Origin: Oxalobacter formigenes
Lineage (GTDB): Bacteria; Pseudomonadota; Gammaproteobacteria; Burkholderiales; Burkholderiaceae_D
DNA: 7,140 nucleotides
NCBI GenBank assembly: GCA_019424645.1
Contig: JAHYZB010000032.1
Location: 32,536 to 39,675 of the forward strand
Reading direction: 5' to 3'
The notes beneath the pieces were generated by a model. It saw nothing but the letters and a program-made list of their open reading frames with translations, was not told the DNA's origin and did not search any database. Position numbers and translations under genes: made by a program. This document shows, piece by piece, positions 1 to 5,642 of the stretch (positions within the stretch are counted from its first letter, which is position 1; each line of letters opens with the position of its first letter).

Positions 1-1
1 C

Positions 2-2170
2 AATACACGTGATCTGGCTGCCGCAGGGATTCCATCTTCTCCCTGGCAACATCAGCTGCCAGCCTCCGGTGACACCGACATTGCCCTTGACGATGCAAAG
101 GGCATCAAAGTCAGTTACGACAGCCCCGCCCAGCAATTACGGATCAACGTTCCAGCCGACAGCCTCCCGGAACAGACACTGGACCTGAGGGAAAAGCGAC
201 CTTTTTACCCGCCACAGGCCGGTCTCGGCATGCTGGTCAATTACGATGTGTATGTCCAGAAAAACCAGCAGACAGGAAGCAATACCAACGCATGGAGCGA
301 GCTTCGGCTCTTCAGCCCTTACGGCACGCTCGCCAACACTGGCATATACCGGCATAATTTTTCTGACAACCTCTCTGATAGCCAAAGCGGCTATGTCCGT
401 TACGACACCCGCTGGCATTATTCCGACGAAGTCCGTATCCTGACCTATGAAGCTGGCGATCTCGTCACCCGAGGGCTTTCGTGGAACAATCCTGTCCGGA
501 TCGGCGGTTTCCAGATATCAAAAAATTTCAGTGTCCGGCCTGACATCATTACCTATCCCCTGCCGCAATTTTCCGGATCGGCAGCCGTTCCCTCGACCCT
601 TGACCTGTATCTCGACGGATACCGTGCCCAAAGCAACCAGTTGAACCCCGGGCCTTTTTCCATCACGACAACCCCGTTCGTCAACGGTGCTGGCGAAGCC
701 GTCGTTGTGACGACAGACGCCCTTGGACGACAGGTATCGACCACCCTTCCCTTTTATGTGACTGGCGAGCTGCTGAAAAAAGGATTGACGGATTATGCCG
801 CCAGTTTCGGGGTTTTGCGGCAACGATATGGCATTTCCAGTTTCGATTACAGCAAACTGGCTTATAGCGGAAGTCTGCGTTACGGGCTGACCGATTACAT
901 GACCGTCGGGTCACATGTCGAAGGGGGAAAATCGCTGACGGTCGGTGGACTGGCTGCGACTGTGCGTCTGGGGATGTTCGGTGTGGCAAATGCCTCATAC
1001 AGCGCCAGTTCCGGTAACGGCATGAATGGCAGGCAATTGACCGCCGGTTATCAATATACCAACCGGCATTTCAATGCCGCGGCCCAATGGGTCCGATACA
1101 GCCCGAACTGGCGTGACCTCTCAACCATCGGAACCTGGCAACGGCCTTACCAGCAAAGCGTACAGATTACGGCCGGCATTCCCCTTGGCCATTTCGGCAG
1201 CCTGAGCGGAGGCATTTTTTCAATCAAAAACAATGACGGCAATACGACCCGTCTGACCAACCTGACCTGGAGCATTACGCCGGGGAACTTTGGTACCTTT
1301 TATCTTTCCGCCAACAAATCCGGTAACGACGGCGGCTGGTCGGGTTTTATCCAGTGGATTCTGCCATTCGGGAAACAAAACAGGGACACCGTTTCCAGCA
1401 CGACGACGCGCAATCAGCAGGGAGACTATTCCCAGCGGTTCGATTACAGCCGAACGGTACCGACCGATGGTGGCATTGGCTGGAATCTGGGCTACAGCTT
1501 CGATTCATCCGGCCCCAACTACCGGCAGGCTGACTTGACCTGGCGAAACGACAGGATGCAGATGCGCGGTGGATTTTATGGCCCTGACAACAACAATACG
1601 ACATGGGGAGAGATGAGCGGTGCCCTTGTCATGATGGACAAGTCCGTCTTTGCCACGAACATGGTGCAGGATTCATTCGTCCTCGTCTCGACAGATGGGG
1701 TACCTGCCATACCGGTGCGTTACGAAAACAACCTGATCGGCACGACCGACCCTGACGGCCATCTGATGGTGCCGTCTGTCCCGGGATATTACGCTGCGAA
1801 ATATGAAATCGATCCGTTGAACCTTCCGCTGGAAATGCAGGTTCCCGAGGTCGAAAAACGCGTCGCCGTCAAATCCGGCAACGGCTATCTCATGCGCTTT
1901 CCGGTGAAACAGACCTTGCCAGCCGGTATCCGGCTCGTCGACAGCCAGCACAACCCAATACCGGCCGGATCTGTCGCCAGACTGGCTTCGGGAAAAATAT
2001 CGCCCGTCGGTCTGGATGGCTTTGCATGGTTCGAAGATGTCGCGCCGGAAAACCGGGTCACGGTATCCCTGCCGGATGGCAACCGGTGCCATGCCACATT
2101 TTCCGTGGACAGGAAAAAAGCCAACGGGACGATATCGACAGTCGGGCCACTGGAATGTATAAAGGAATGA
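2..2170 (+). CDS. Fimbrial outer-membrane usher protein (FimD/PapC family, archaic Csu/sigma type), 5'-truncated by window
   Basis: Ushers are outer-membrane beta-barrels that receive chaperone-bound pilin subunits and secrete and polymerise them into a pilus. The frame is open from base 2, so 722 residues are visible. The signal peptide and much of the N-terminal domain lie outside the window; ushers usually run to about 750-850 residues. GMLVNYDVYVQ (about 75-85) matches the start of the barrel (GxLLNYD in relatives). SELRLFSPYGTLANTG follows. The plug region carries PSTLDLYLDGYR, NPGPFSITTTPFVNGAGEAV and TDALGRQVSTTLPFYV, which are classic usher signatures. Alternating polar and aromatic strands fill the middle. 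The C-terminal domains include PVRYENNLIGTTDPDGHLMV, and a cysteine pair in RCHATF and LECIKE matches the usual C-terminal disulfide. The next gene starts 4 bases after the stop, so the two are co-transcribed. The downstream spore coat U subunit indicates the Csu-like class rather than FimD proper. Confidence 0.95.
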   Translation, partial: NTRDLAAAGIPSSPWQHQLPASGDTDIALDDAKGIKVSYDSPAQQLRINVPADSLPEQTLDLREKRPFYPPQAGLGMLVNYDVYVQKNQQTGSNTNAWSELRLFSPYGTLANTGIYRHNFSDNLSDSQSGYVRYDTRWHYSDEVRILTYEAGDLVTRGLSWNNPVRIGGFQISKNFSVRPDIITYPLPQFSGSAAVPSTLDLYLDGYRAQSNQLNPGPFSITTTPFVNGAGEAVVVTTDALGRQVSTTLPFYVTGELLKKGLTDYAASFGVLRQRYGISSFDYSKLAYSGSLRYGLTDYMTVGSHVEGGKSLTVGGLAATVRLGMFGVANASYSASSGNGMNGRQLTAGYQYTNRHFNAAAQWVRYSPNWRDLSTIGTWQRPYQQSVQITAGIPLGHFGSLSGGIFSIKNNDGNTTRLTNLTWSITPGNFGTFYLSANKSGNDGGWSGFIQWILPFGKQNRDTVSSTTTRNQQGDYSQRFDYSRTVPTDGGIGWNLGYSFDSSGPNYRQADLTWRNDRMQMRGGFYGPDNNNTTWGEMSGALVMMDKSVFATNMVQDSFVLVSTDGVPAIPVRYENNLIGTTDPDGHLMVPSVPGYYAAKYEIDPLNLPLEMQVPEVEKRVAVKSGNGYLMRFPVKQTLPAGIRLVDSQHNPIPAGSVARLASGKISPVGLDGFAWFEDVAPENRVTVSLPDGNRCHATFSVDRKKANGTISTVGPLECIKE
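2162..2166 (+). promoter_or_regulatory. Ribosome binding site for the tip adhesin, inside the usher's end
   Basis: AAGGA lies 8 bases before the ATG at 2175 and overlaps the last codons of the usher (stop at 2168-2170). It favours the longer start over the ATG at 2211, and it makes translational coupling with the usher likely. Confidence 0.6.
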
Positions 2171-2174
2171 GCAT

Positions 2175-3197
2175 ATGACATGTCTGACGCCATCGATCAG
2201 TCTGGAATGCATGAAAAAACCATGCCTGTGGCTGGCGGCATTCCTTTGTTTCCTGCTTCCGGCCATGGCAAGTGCCGCACCAGGCTGTCAGGCATCGACC
2301 GGCACCGGCACGGCTTCTTTCGGTTCACAGACCTCCATCAAGGTCAACAGCGGCACGCAAAACACATCGATTGCCAATGCAGGCGTGGCATGTGGCGGTT
2401 CTTTATTGACAGTACTCGGTGCCTCGGGCTACATCAATGCCGTCGTTTCCACCACCAATGGCTCCAAACTCAAGAATGCTGCCGGGGATACCATTCCATA
2501 CCAGATTTTTGCCGACCAGACCTACACTTACCAGATCACACCGGGAACGGCGCTCAACTATTACAACTCCACCCTGTTGAACCTGCTCGGGCTGACCGGC
2601 AGCAACAACGCCCCATTGCCGATGTACTTCCGGACAGTCACCGGAGCCTTGAACCTCAGCAGCGGTACGTATACCGACACGGTAACGGTCAACTGGAGCT
2701 GGAGCATCTGTACCCTGGTCAGTATCGGCAACCTGTGCATCGGCCCCGTCAACACCGGCTCGACCTCAAGCGTCGTCAATCTCAGCCTGACAATCGGTAA
2801 TGACTGCACCATCAATGCCCCCAACATCAGTTTTGGCACAGCACCGCTTGTCAGCGCATTTTCTCCCGTAACTCAAACCATCAGCGTCCAGTGTACGAAA
2901 GGGACCTCCTACACTGTTGGACTCTCCGACGGCAGCAATGCTTCCAGCGGACAGCGGCGCATGGCCAATGGCAGCAATTACATCAGCTATGAAATCTATC
3001 AGGGAGCGAGCGGCACGACCCGCTGGGGGTCGACGGCTGGACAGACCCGTGCATCCGGAAGCGCCGACGTCAATCCGGGCGCCGGAACCGGCAATTCGAC
3101 ACAAGGTTTTGTTTACAACTCGAAAGTATTGTCGGGCCAGACAACCCCGCCTGCCGGAACCTATACCGATACCGTCGTCATCAAGGTGGGCTTTTAA
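2175..3197 (+). CDS. Two-domain spore coat U (SCPU) pilin, CsuE-like tip adhesin
   Basis: This is a secreted pilus subunit of 340 residues with two spore coat U domains, the architecture and length of the Acinetobacter tip adhesin CsuE. A signal peptide is clear: MKKP at residues 13-16, a hydrophobic core, then AMASA before APGCQ. The N-terminal domain covers about residues 38-200. The pilin domain begins near NDCTINAPNISFG (C211) and ends in the family-typical GTYTDTVVIKVGF. The N-terminal domain has three hydrophobic loop-like stretches: GSLLTVLG from 75, STLLNLLGLTG from 132, and SICTLVSIGNLC from 177. These could correspond to the surface-binding fingers known in CsuE, which is inference. 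The ATG at 2175 has a good ribosome site (AAGGA, 2162-2166, 8-base spacer). The ATG at 2211 gives a more typical 22-residue signal peptide but has only a weak GGA. Either could be used. It is the last gene of the operon. Confidence 0.9.
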   Translation: MTCLTPSISLECMKKPCLWLAAFLCFLLPAMASAAPGCQASTGTGTASFGSQTSIKVNSGTQNTSIANAGVACGGSLLTVLGASGYINAVVSTTNGSKLKNAAGDTIPYQIFADQTYTYQITPGTALNYYNSTLLNLLGLTGSNNAPLPMYFRTVTGALNLSSGTYTDTVTVNWSWSICTLVSIGNLCIGPVNTGSTSSVVNLSLTIGNDCTINAPNISFGTAPLVSAFSPVTQTISVQCTKGTSYTVGLSDGSNASSGQRRMANGSNYISYEIYQGASGTTRWGSTAGQTRASGSADVNPGAGTGNSTQGFVYNSKVLSGQTTPPAGTYTDTVVIKVGF

Positions 3198-3231
3198 AAT
3201 CAGGCCAATCCCATCCGGTGATTCAGAAATA

Positions 3232-3258
3232 AAAAAGGTGACGAAACGTCACCTTTTT
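3232..3258. terminator. Bidirectional rho-independent terminator
   Basis: The perfect 12-base arms AAAAAGGTGACG (3232-3243) and CGTCACCTTTTT (3247-3258) flank an AAA loop. The A and T runs give a U-tract in either direction. It sits 35 bases after the tip adhesin stop and 38 bases before the glutaredoxin-like gene's stop on the other strand, so it serves both convergent units. Confidence 0.92.
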
Positions 3259-3295
3259 GAAAGCCGGATATCCCGAAGGATAGACAGGTAGAAAA

Positions 3296-3553
3296 TCAGG
3301 CTTTCAGCAATTCATCCAGTTCGCCACTTTCAACCAGATCCATCAGTTCAGGCAAAGCACCAATATGATCGTATCCGATAAAAATCTGCGGCAAAACATG
3401 GCGTTCGGAACGTGCCCACATTTCAACAGCCAGTTTCATGTCGGTATCGACAAGCAGTTTCTGGTATTCAATGCCCTTGGCATCGAAAATGCTGGCAGCC
3501 AGATCGCAAGCCGGGTGGCCTTCAACGCAGTACATCTCAACTTTTTTGTTCAT
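3296..3553 (-). CDS. Small glutaredoxin-like protein with HPAC in place of the CPYC active site
   Basis: This 85-residue protein has the length and fold pattern of a classical glutaredoxin. VEMYCVEGHPACDLAASIFDAKGIEY corresponds, in segments, to the beta1/alpha1 region of Grx (VEIYT..CPYC..AKxLLDxKGxxY). VLPQIFIG (53-60) is the TVPxIFI cis-proline motif. HIGALPEL (63-70) replaces the HIGGxDDL glutathione-binding turn. It ends in GELDELL, as many GrxC proteins do. The motif reads H13-P-A-C16, so the N-terminal nucleophilic cysteine of CPYC is absent. C9 lies four residues before H13. Normal dithiol chemistry is therefore doubtful; a monothiol, binding or altered redox role is possible but unproven. 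The start at 3553 is preferred because AAGGA lies 5 bases upstream; the ATG at 3556 would leave only 2 bases. The gene is monocistronic as far as can be seen. Confidence 0.85.
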   Translation of the reverse strand: MNKKVEMYCVEGHPACDLAASIFDAKGIEYQKLLVDTDMKLAVEMWARSERHVLPQIFIGYDHIGALPELMDLVESGELDELLKA

Positions 3554-3558
3554 CATGA

Positions 3559-3563
3559 TCCTT
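3559..3563 (-). promoter_or_regulatory. Ribosome binding site deciding the glutaredoxin-like start
   Basis: On the minus strand AAGGA is followed by TC and then two consecutive ATG codons. The spacer is 2 bases to the first ATG (3556) and 5 to the second (3553), so the second is the better start. Confidence 0.6.
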
Positions 3564-3615
3564 CGATTCGTTAAGGTGGAAAGGACAGAAAACTGTCATG
3601 CATCGGTCGCAATGG

Positions 3616-3630
3616 CAGTATTATATACTG
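3616..3630 (-). promoter_or_regulatory. Palindrome with embedded -10-like TATAAT upstream of the glutaredoxin-like gene
   Basis: CAGTAT-TAT-ATACTG is a perfect 6-base inverted repeat around a 3-base centre. Read on the minus strand, TATAAT lies at 3625-3620, about 67 bases upstream of the glutaredoxin-like start. No good -35 hexamer sits at the normal distance. A promoter whose -10 is covered by a dimeric regulator would fit, but this is inference from sequence shape alone. Confidence 0.4.
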
Positions 3631-3899
3631 ACTTGCAAATTCGATATCCGCTTCGTGAAGTTCACATGATTTCCGACAGGAAAAATGCCGGTTTCAGTGA
3701 AGAAAGCTCATGCTTGCACCTCTTTCGCCGACGTTACGGGTTTGTTCTCTTCCTCAAAAACCGGAAAATCAGTACAGGAAAGAATTTTATTGTCACAACC
3801 ATTTGCCAGCCAGAGCAGTTCATAACAGATCCAGGCAAGAATGACACCGTTCTGATTGCAGCATTGATCAGCTCGTCTGTTGTAGCGACTGTCGTTTTG

Positions 3900-3915
3900 C
3901 TTGTATCCATACAAG
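3900..3915. repeat. 16-base palindrome, possible operator
   Basis: CTTGTAT-CC-ATACAAG has perfect 7-base arms around a 2-base centre. It lies about 130 bases upstream of the DUF6582-like gene. The size and tight symmetry suit a dimeric repressor or MerR-like site. No convincing promoter hexamers could be placed around it, so its target is unknown. Confidence 0.4.
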
Positions 3916-4044
3916 GTTTTGGAAAATACGAAAAAAAAGAGTCGATTTCTTTCCCCTGATAATTCAAGGGATGATGTATGCCAAAAACTGTTTTTCCAAA
4001 GATGCTAATCTCAAGGACCAAACCTCAAATGAGAGAGTAAGGAA

Positions 4045-4317
4045 ATGACACCTCATCGCGACCCTTTTCCCCATTACCACGGCACTGACCGGCTGACTGC
4101 TGAAGGACGGAGTGAACTTCCCGATTCGGCATTCGGGATTCCCGGAAAACGCGCGTTCCCGATGCCGGATGCAGAACATGTCCGGGATGCCGAATCACGT
4201 TTTCATTTCGCTTCGGATGAAGACAAACCTGAGCTGGCTCGCCGGATACTGGCAAAAGCACAGGAATTTGGCGTAAACGTGCAAAGCCCGAACGTGCTGC
4301 AATGGGCCAATAAATAG
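4045..4317 (+). CDS. Small DUF6582-like protein of unknown function
   Basis: The 90-residue product is soluble, charged and has no signal peptide or membrane segment. LPDSAFGIPGKRAFPMPD (25-42) followed by AEHVRDAESRF (43-53) and a helical ARRILAKAQEFGV (65-77) matches a motif I associate with DUF6582. That family includes small bacterial proteins and segments of phage or prophage proteins of the form LPxSxFAxPxxRxxPxxDxxHVRxAxxRF. The function is not established to my knowledge. A close AAGGA at 4039-4043 leaves only 1 base before the ATG, so the upstream GAGAG (4031-4037 region) may be the real ribosome site. The start overlaps the stop of a 25-codon leader ORF as ATGA (4045-4048). No other phage genes are in view, so this is probably a chromosomal stand-alone copy. 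Confidence 0.75.
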   Translation: MTPHRDPFPHYHGTDRLTAEGRSELPDSAFGIPGKRAFPMPDAEHVRDAESRFHFASDEDKPELARRILAKAQEFGVNVQSPNVLQWANK

Positions 4318-4341
4318 CTTGCGCGACAGTGATAAACGGGG

Positions 4342-4362
4342 TTGAATAAAAGCCATATTCAA
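4342..4362. repeat. Inverted repeat upstream of the GyrI-like gene
   Basis: TTGAATA (4342-4348) and TATTCAA (4356-4362) are perfect 7-base arms with a 7-base spacer. They lie in the 99-base gap between the DUF6582-like and GyrI-like genes. The element could be an operator for the downstream gene or a weak hairpin behind the upstream one. There is no U-tract, so I do not call it a terminator. A TATATT at 4388-4393 could be a -10, without a recognisable -35. Confidence 0.35.
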
Positions 4363-4416
4363 TAAACCGAGTGGTTTTCAGAACCTTTATATTCCAACAT
4401 TCGACAGGAGAACATC

Positions 4417-4902
4417 ATGGATTTTGAATTTGCAGTACTTGAATTTCCGGAAACAAAAGTGGCCGGTGTCAAAACTGAAACGGATATGAAAAATGCTCAA
4501 AAAGACTGTATGGCAGTTTGGGAATCGTTTGGCCCAAGAGTTTATGGGGAATTATCAGTAAACAATTCCATTCCGGAAAGGCCTTCTACATATGGTGTTT
4601 GCAAGATGATCGATAACGACAGGTTCGCTTACTGGGCAGCGGTGGAGATCGACTCGACAGACAAGATTCCATCTGATCTGGAGGTTTTAACCCTTCCATT
4701 GGCTATGTATGTAACCTGCCAGGTACCGGGCATCAAGAAACTGGGAGAAGCCTATAAAGCCATTTATGAAGAATGGCCGTCATCTCAAATCGATTACACC
4801 ATTGACGAAAAGGGAATCTGTTTTGAGCATTACCCCTATTTATGGAAAGAAGGAGATCTTTTCGAAATTTACGTTCCCGTCACTCAGAAAGAACCGAACT
4901 GA
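4417..4902 (+). CDS. GyrI-like / effector-binding domain protein (SOUL-like fold, Cass2/Rob C-terminal type)
   Basis: This 161-residue stand-alone protein matches the ligand-binding domain found at the C-terminus of AraC-type regulators such as Rob and in GyrI/SbmC and Cass2. It starts with FPETKVAGVKTET, then CMAVWESFGPRV, the conserved W-x2-F pattern. YGVCKMIDNDRFAYWAAVEI (59-78) is the central strand pair, and LTLPLAMYVTCQVPG and AYKAIYEEWPSS follow. GICFEHYP and LFEIYVPV (147-154) are typical of the family C-terminus. No DNA-binding domain is attached, so it probably binds small cationic or hydrophobic ligands or a protein partner. The ATG has a strong AGGAG (4406-4410) 6 bases upstream. 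The gene looks more A+T-rich than the usher or arsM, which hints at acquisition; Cass2 relatives occur in integron cassettes. No attC-like site was recognised. Confidence 0.85.
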   Translation: MDFEFAVLEFPETKVAGVKTETDMKNAQKDCMAVWESFGPRVYGELSVNNSIPERPSTYGVCKMIDNDRFAYWAAVEIDSTDKIPSDLEVLTLPLAMYVTCQVPGIKKLGEAYKAIYEEWPSSQIDYTIDEKGICFEHYPYLWKEGDLFEIYVPVTQKEPN

Positions 4903-4950
4903 TCGTTCATTCTTCCTTATTCGCATTTTCTGCACAGGATGCGCCATCAA

Positions 4951-4980
4951 AAAAAGGACGCTTTATAGAGCGTCCTTTTT
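4951..4980 (+). terminator. Rho-independent terminator after the GyrI-like gene
   Basis: The perfect 12-base arms AAAAAGGACGCT (4951-4962) and AGCGTCCTTTTT (4969-4980) flank the loop TTATAG, and the T-run continues. It lies 48 bases after the GyrI-like stop. The matching A-run would allow it to work in reverse as well, though no minus-strand gene ends here. Confidence 0.92.
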
Positions 4981-5017
4981 TGATCGGCAAACGGATGTAC
5001 GTGTCAGGAGAACAAAC

Positions 5018-5149
5018 ATGTATTTTTCCTGTAGATGGAAAGGATTTCTCATCTGCCTCACGCCTGACACAGGAAATATAGTGCATCAGGAATTCCAGAC
5101 AGCTCAGTCTGTACAACAATACTGCAACAGAATACCGTTTTTTACCTGA
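5018..5149 (+). CDS. Possible small protein of 43 residues, unrecognised
   Basis: The ORF begins MYFSCRWKGFLICLTPD and ends RIPFFT. An AGGAG at 5006-5010 sits 7 bases before the ATG, which is close to ideal. The 10 bases CAGGAGAACA are identical to those before the GyrI-like gene (4405-4414). It follows a strong terminator, so it would need its own promoter, and none was clearly seen. The residues C5, C13 and C36 and the short hydrophobic stretch do not identify a family. Chance is a serious alternative. Confidence 0.25.
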   Translation: MYFSCRWKGFLICLTPDTGNIVHQEFQTAQSVQQYCNRIPFFT

Positions 5150-5203
5150 AATACCGGAAATATAAATCCCGACAGATTTTCAATCAATTCTTCCCTGAAA
5201 CAT

Positions 5204-5233
5204 TATTTCAATATTTGTTGTATCATTGAAATA
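5204..5233. promoter_or_regulatory. Candidate ArsR operator overlapping the arsR start
   Basis: TATTTCAAT (5204-5212) and ATTGAAATA (5225-5233) form a perfect 9-base inverted repeat with a 12-base spacer. This resembles TTCAA/TTGAA-type ArsR-family operators. The right arm includes the A of the arsR start codon. A further TTTCAAT half-site occurs at 5178-5184. TATCAT at 5221-5226 could act as a -10, placing the transcript start at about the ATG. Autorepression by the adjacent ArsR is the natural inference. Confidence 0.65.
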
Positions 5234-5604
5234 TGAAAACAGAAAACGCCTCTTCCTTATTTGAAGCCTTGTCTTCAGACATCCGTCTGGAGATATTTCG
5301 CCTTCTCGTCAAAAACGCTCCGGATGGCCTTGTCGCGGGGGAGATAGCCAGTCAAATGAACATCCCGGCCAATAACCTGTCTTTTCATCTGAAAAACCTG
5401 ACCCATAGCGGAATGGTCAGCATGGAAAAGGAAGGCCGGTTTTTACGTTATCGCGCCAGCATTCCGCTAATGCTCGATCTGATCGCTTACCTGACAGAAG
5501 AATGCTGTCAGGGAAATACCGGAAAATGCCGGAGTTATCGGGAACAAAGTTGCGTTCGTCCGGAATTTCTTCCTCAACTTCCGCCCGAAAAATCGGATAC
5601 CTGA
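5233..5604 (+). CDS. arsR: ArsR/SmtB-family arsenic-responsive repressor
   Basis: The 123-residue product is a winged-helix repressor that should leave its operator when it binds trivalent arsenic. The N-terminal FEALSSDIRLEIFRLL (10-25) is the family's opening helix. The HTH follows with GEIASQMNIPANNLSFHLKNL (36-56, given here as the recognition segment), and the wing is GMVSMEKEGRFLRYRAS (60-76). The classical ELCVCDL site in the DNA-binding helix is missing. Instead cysteines cluster near the C-terminus: C91-C92, C99 and C107. This resembles the Acidithiobacillus ferrooxidans type (C95, C96, C102), where three cysteines bind As(III). An in-frame stop at 5227-5229 makes the ATG at 5233 the only start that keeps the HTH. 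No Shine-Dalgarno is visible. It is followed by arsM after 38 bases, as one operon. Confidence 0.92.
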   Translation: MKTENASSLFEALSSDIRLEIFRLLVKNAPDGLVAGEIASQMNIPANNLSFHLKNLTHSGMVSMEKEGRFLRYRASIPLMLDLIAYLTEECCQGNTGKCRSYREQSCVRPEFLPQLPPEKSDT

Positions 5605-5642
5605 TTTTCCGGGCCAGTTTCAATTTACAAAGGATCATTCAA

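Larger units (their letters stand above)
3557..4044. other. Gene-poor spacer of 488 bases
   Basis: No ORF on either strand here resembles a family I recognise. The spacer holds the probable promoter and palindrome of the glutaredoxin-like gene, a short GACAG-AAAA-CTGTC hairpin (3584-3597) in that gene's leader, and a 16-base palindrome at 3900-3915. It also holds a plus-strand ORF from ATG 3666 to 3959 with one membrane-like segment, and short leader ORFs at 3971-4048. The A+T content is visibly higher than in the usher. It may be regulatory DNA, an unrecognised small gene or the remains of one. Confidence 0.5.
4903..5232. other. Spacer of 330 bases between the GyrI-like gene and arsR
   Basis: After the terminator at 4951-4980 there is no recognised gene. 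The spacer holds a possible 43-codon ORF (5018-5149), a distant inverted repeat GTGTCAGG (5001-5008) / CCTGACAC (5063-5070), and an A+T-rich stretch leading into the arsR operator. TATAAA at 5161-5166 could be a -10 but lacks a well-placed -35. Confidence 0.5.

Noticed and set aside
1673..2266. Long minus-strand ORF of 197 residues opposite the usher
   Set aside because: It is antisense to clear usher domains and to the signal peptide of the next gene, with low-complexity Arg/His-rich translation typical of a shadow frame.
2180..2800. Plus-strand ORF of 206 residues in the tip adhesin gene
   Set aside because: It overlaps the SCPU frame throughout and is rich in His, Gln and Arg as expected of an out-of-frame reading.
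3438..3665. Upstream extension of the plus-strand ORF through the glutaredoxin-like gene
   Set aside because: It runs antisense through a recognisable gene and its sequence has no family character; only the part after 3666 is kept as a weak possibility.
3708..3914. Minus-strand ORF of 68 residues starting at a TTG
   Set aside because: It has no ribosome site, an alternative start codon, no recognised motif, and it competes with a plus-strand frame in the same stretch.
4342..4362. Inverted repeat as a terminator for the DUF6582-like gene
   Set aside because: The stem is A+T-rich, only 7 bases, and lacks a following T-run; an operator role is at least as likely.
5502..5642. A longer arsM start, with the frame open back to 5502 inside arsR
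   Set aside because: The extra 47 residues overlap the arsR coding sequence and do not resemble ArsM; AAGGA 9 bases before the ATG at 5643 and the usual protein length fix the start there.
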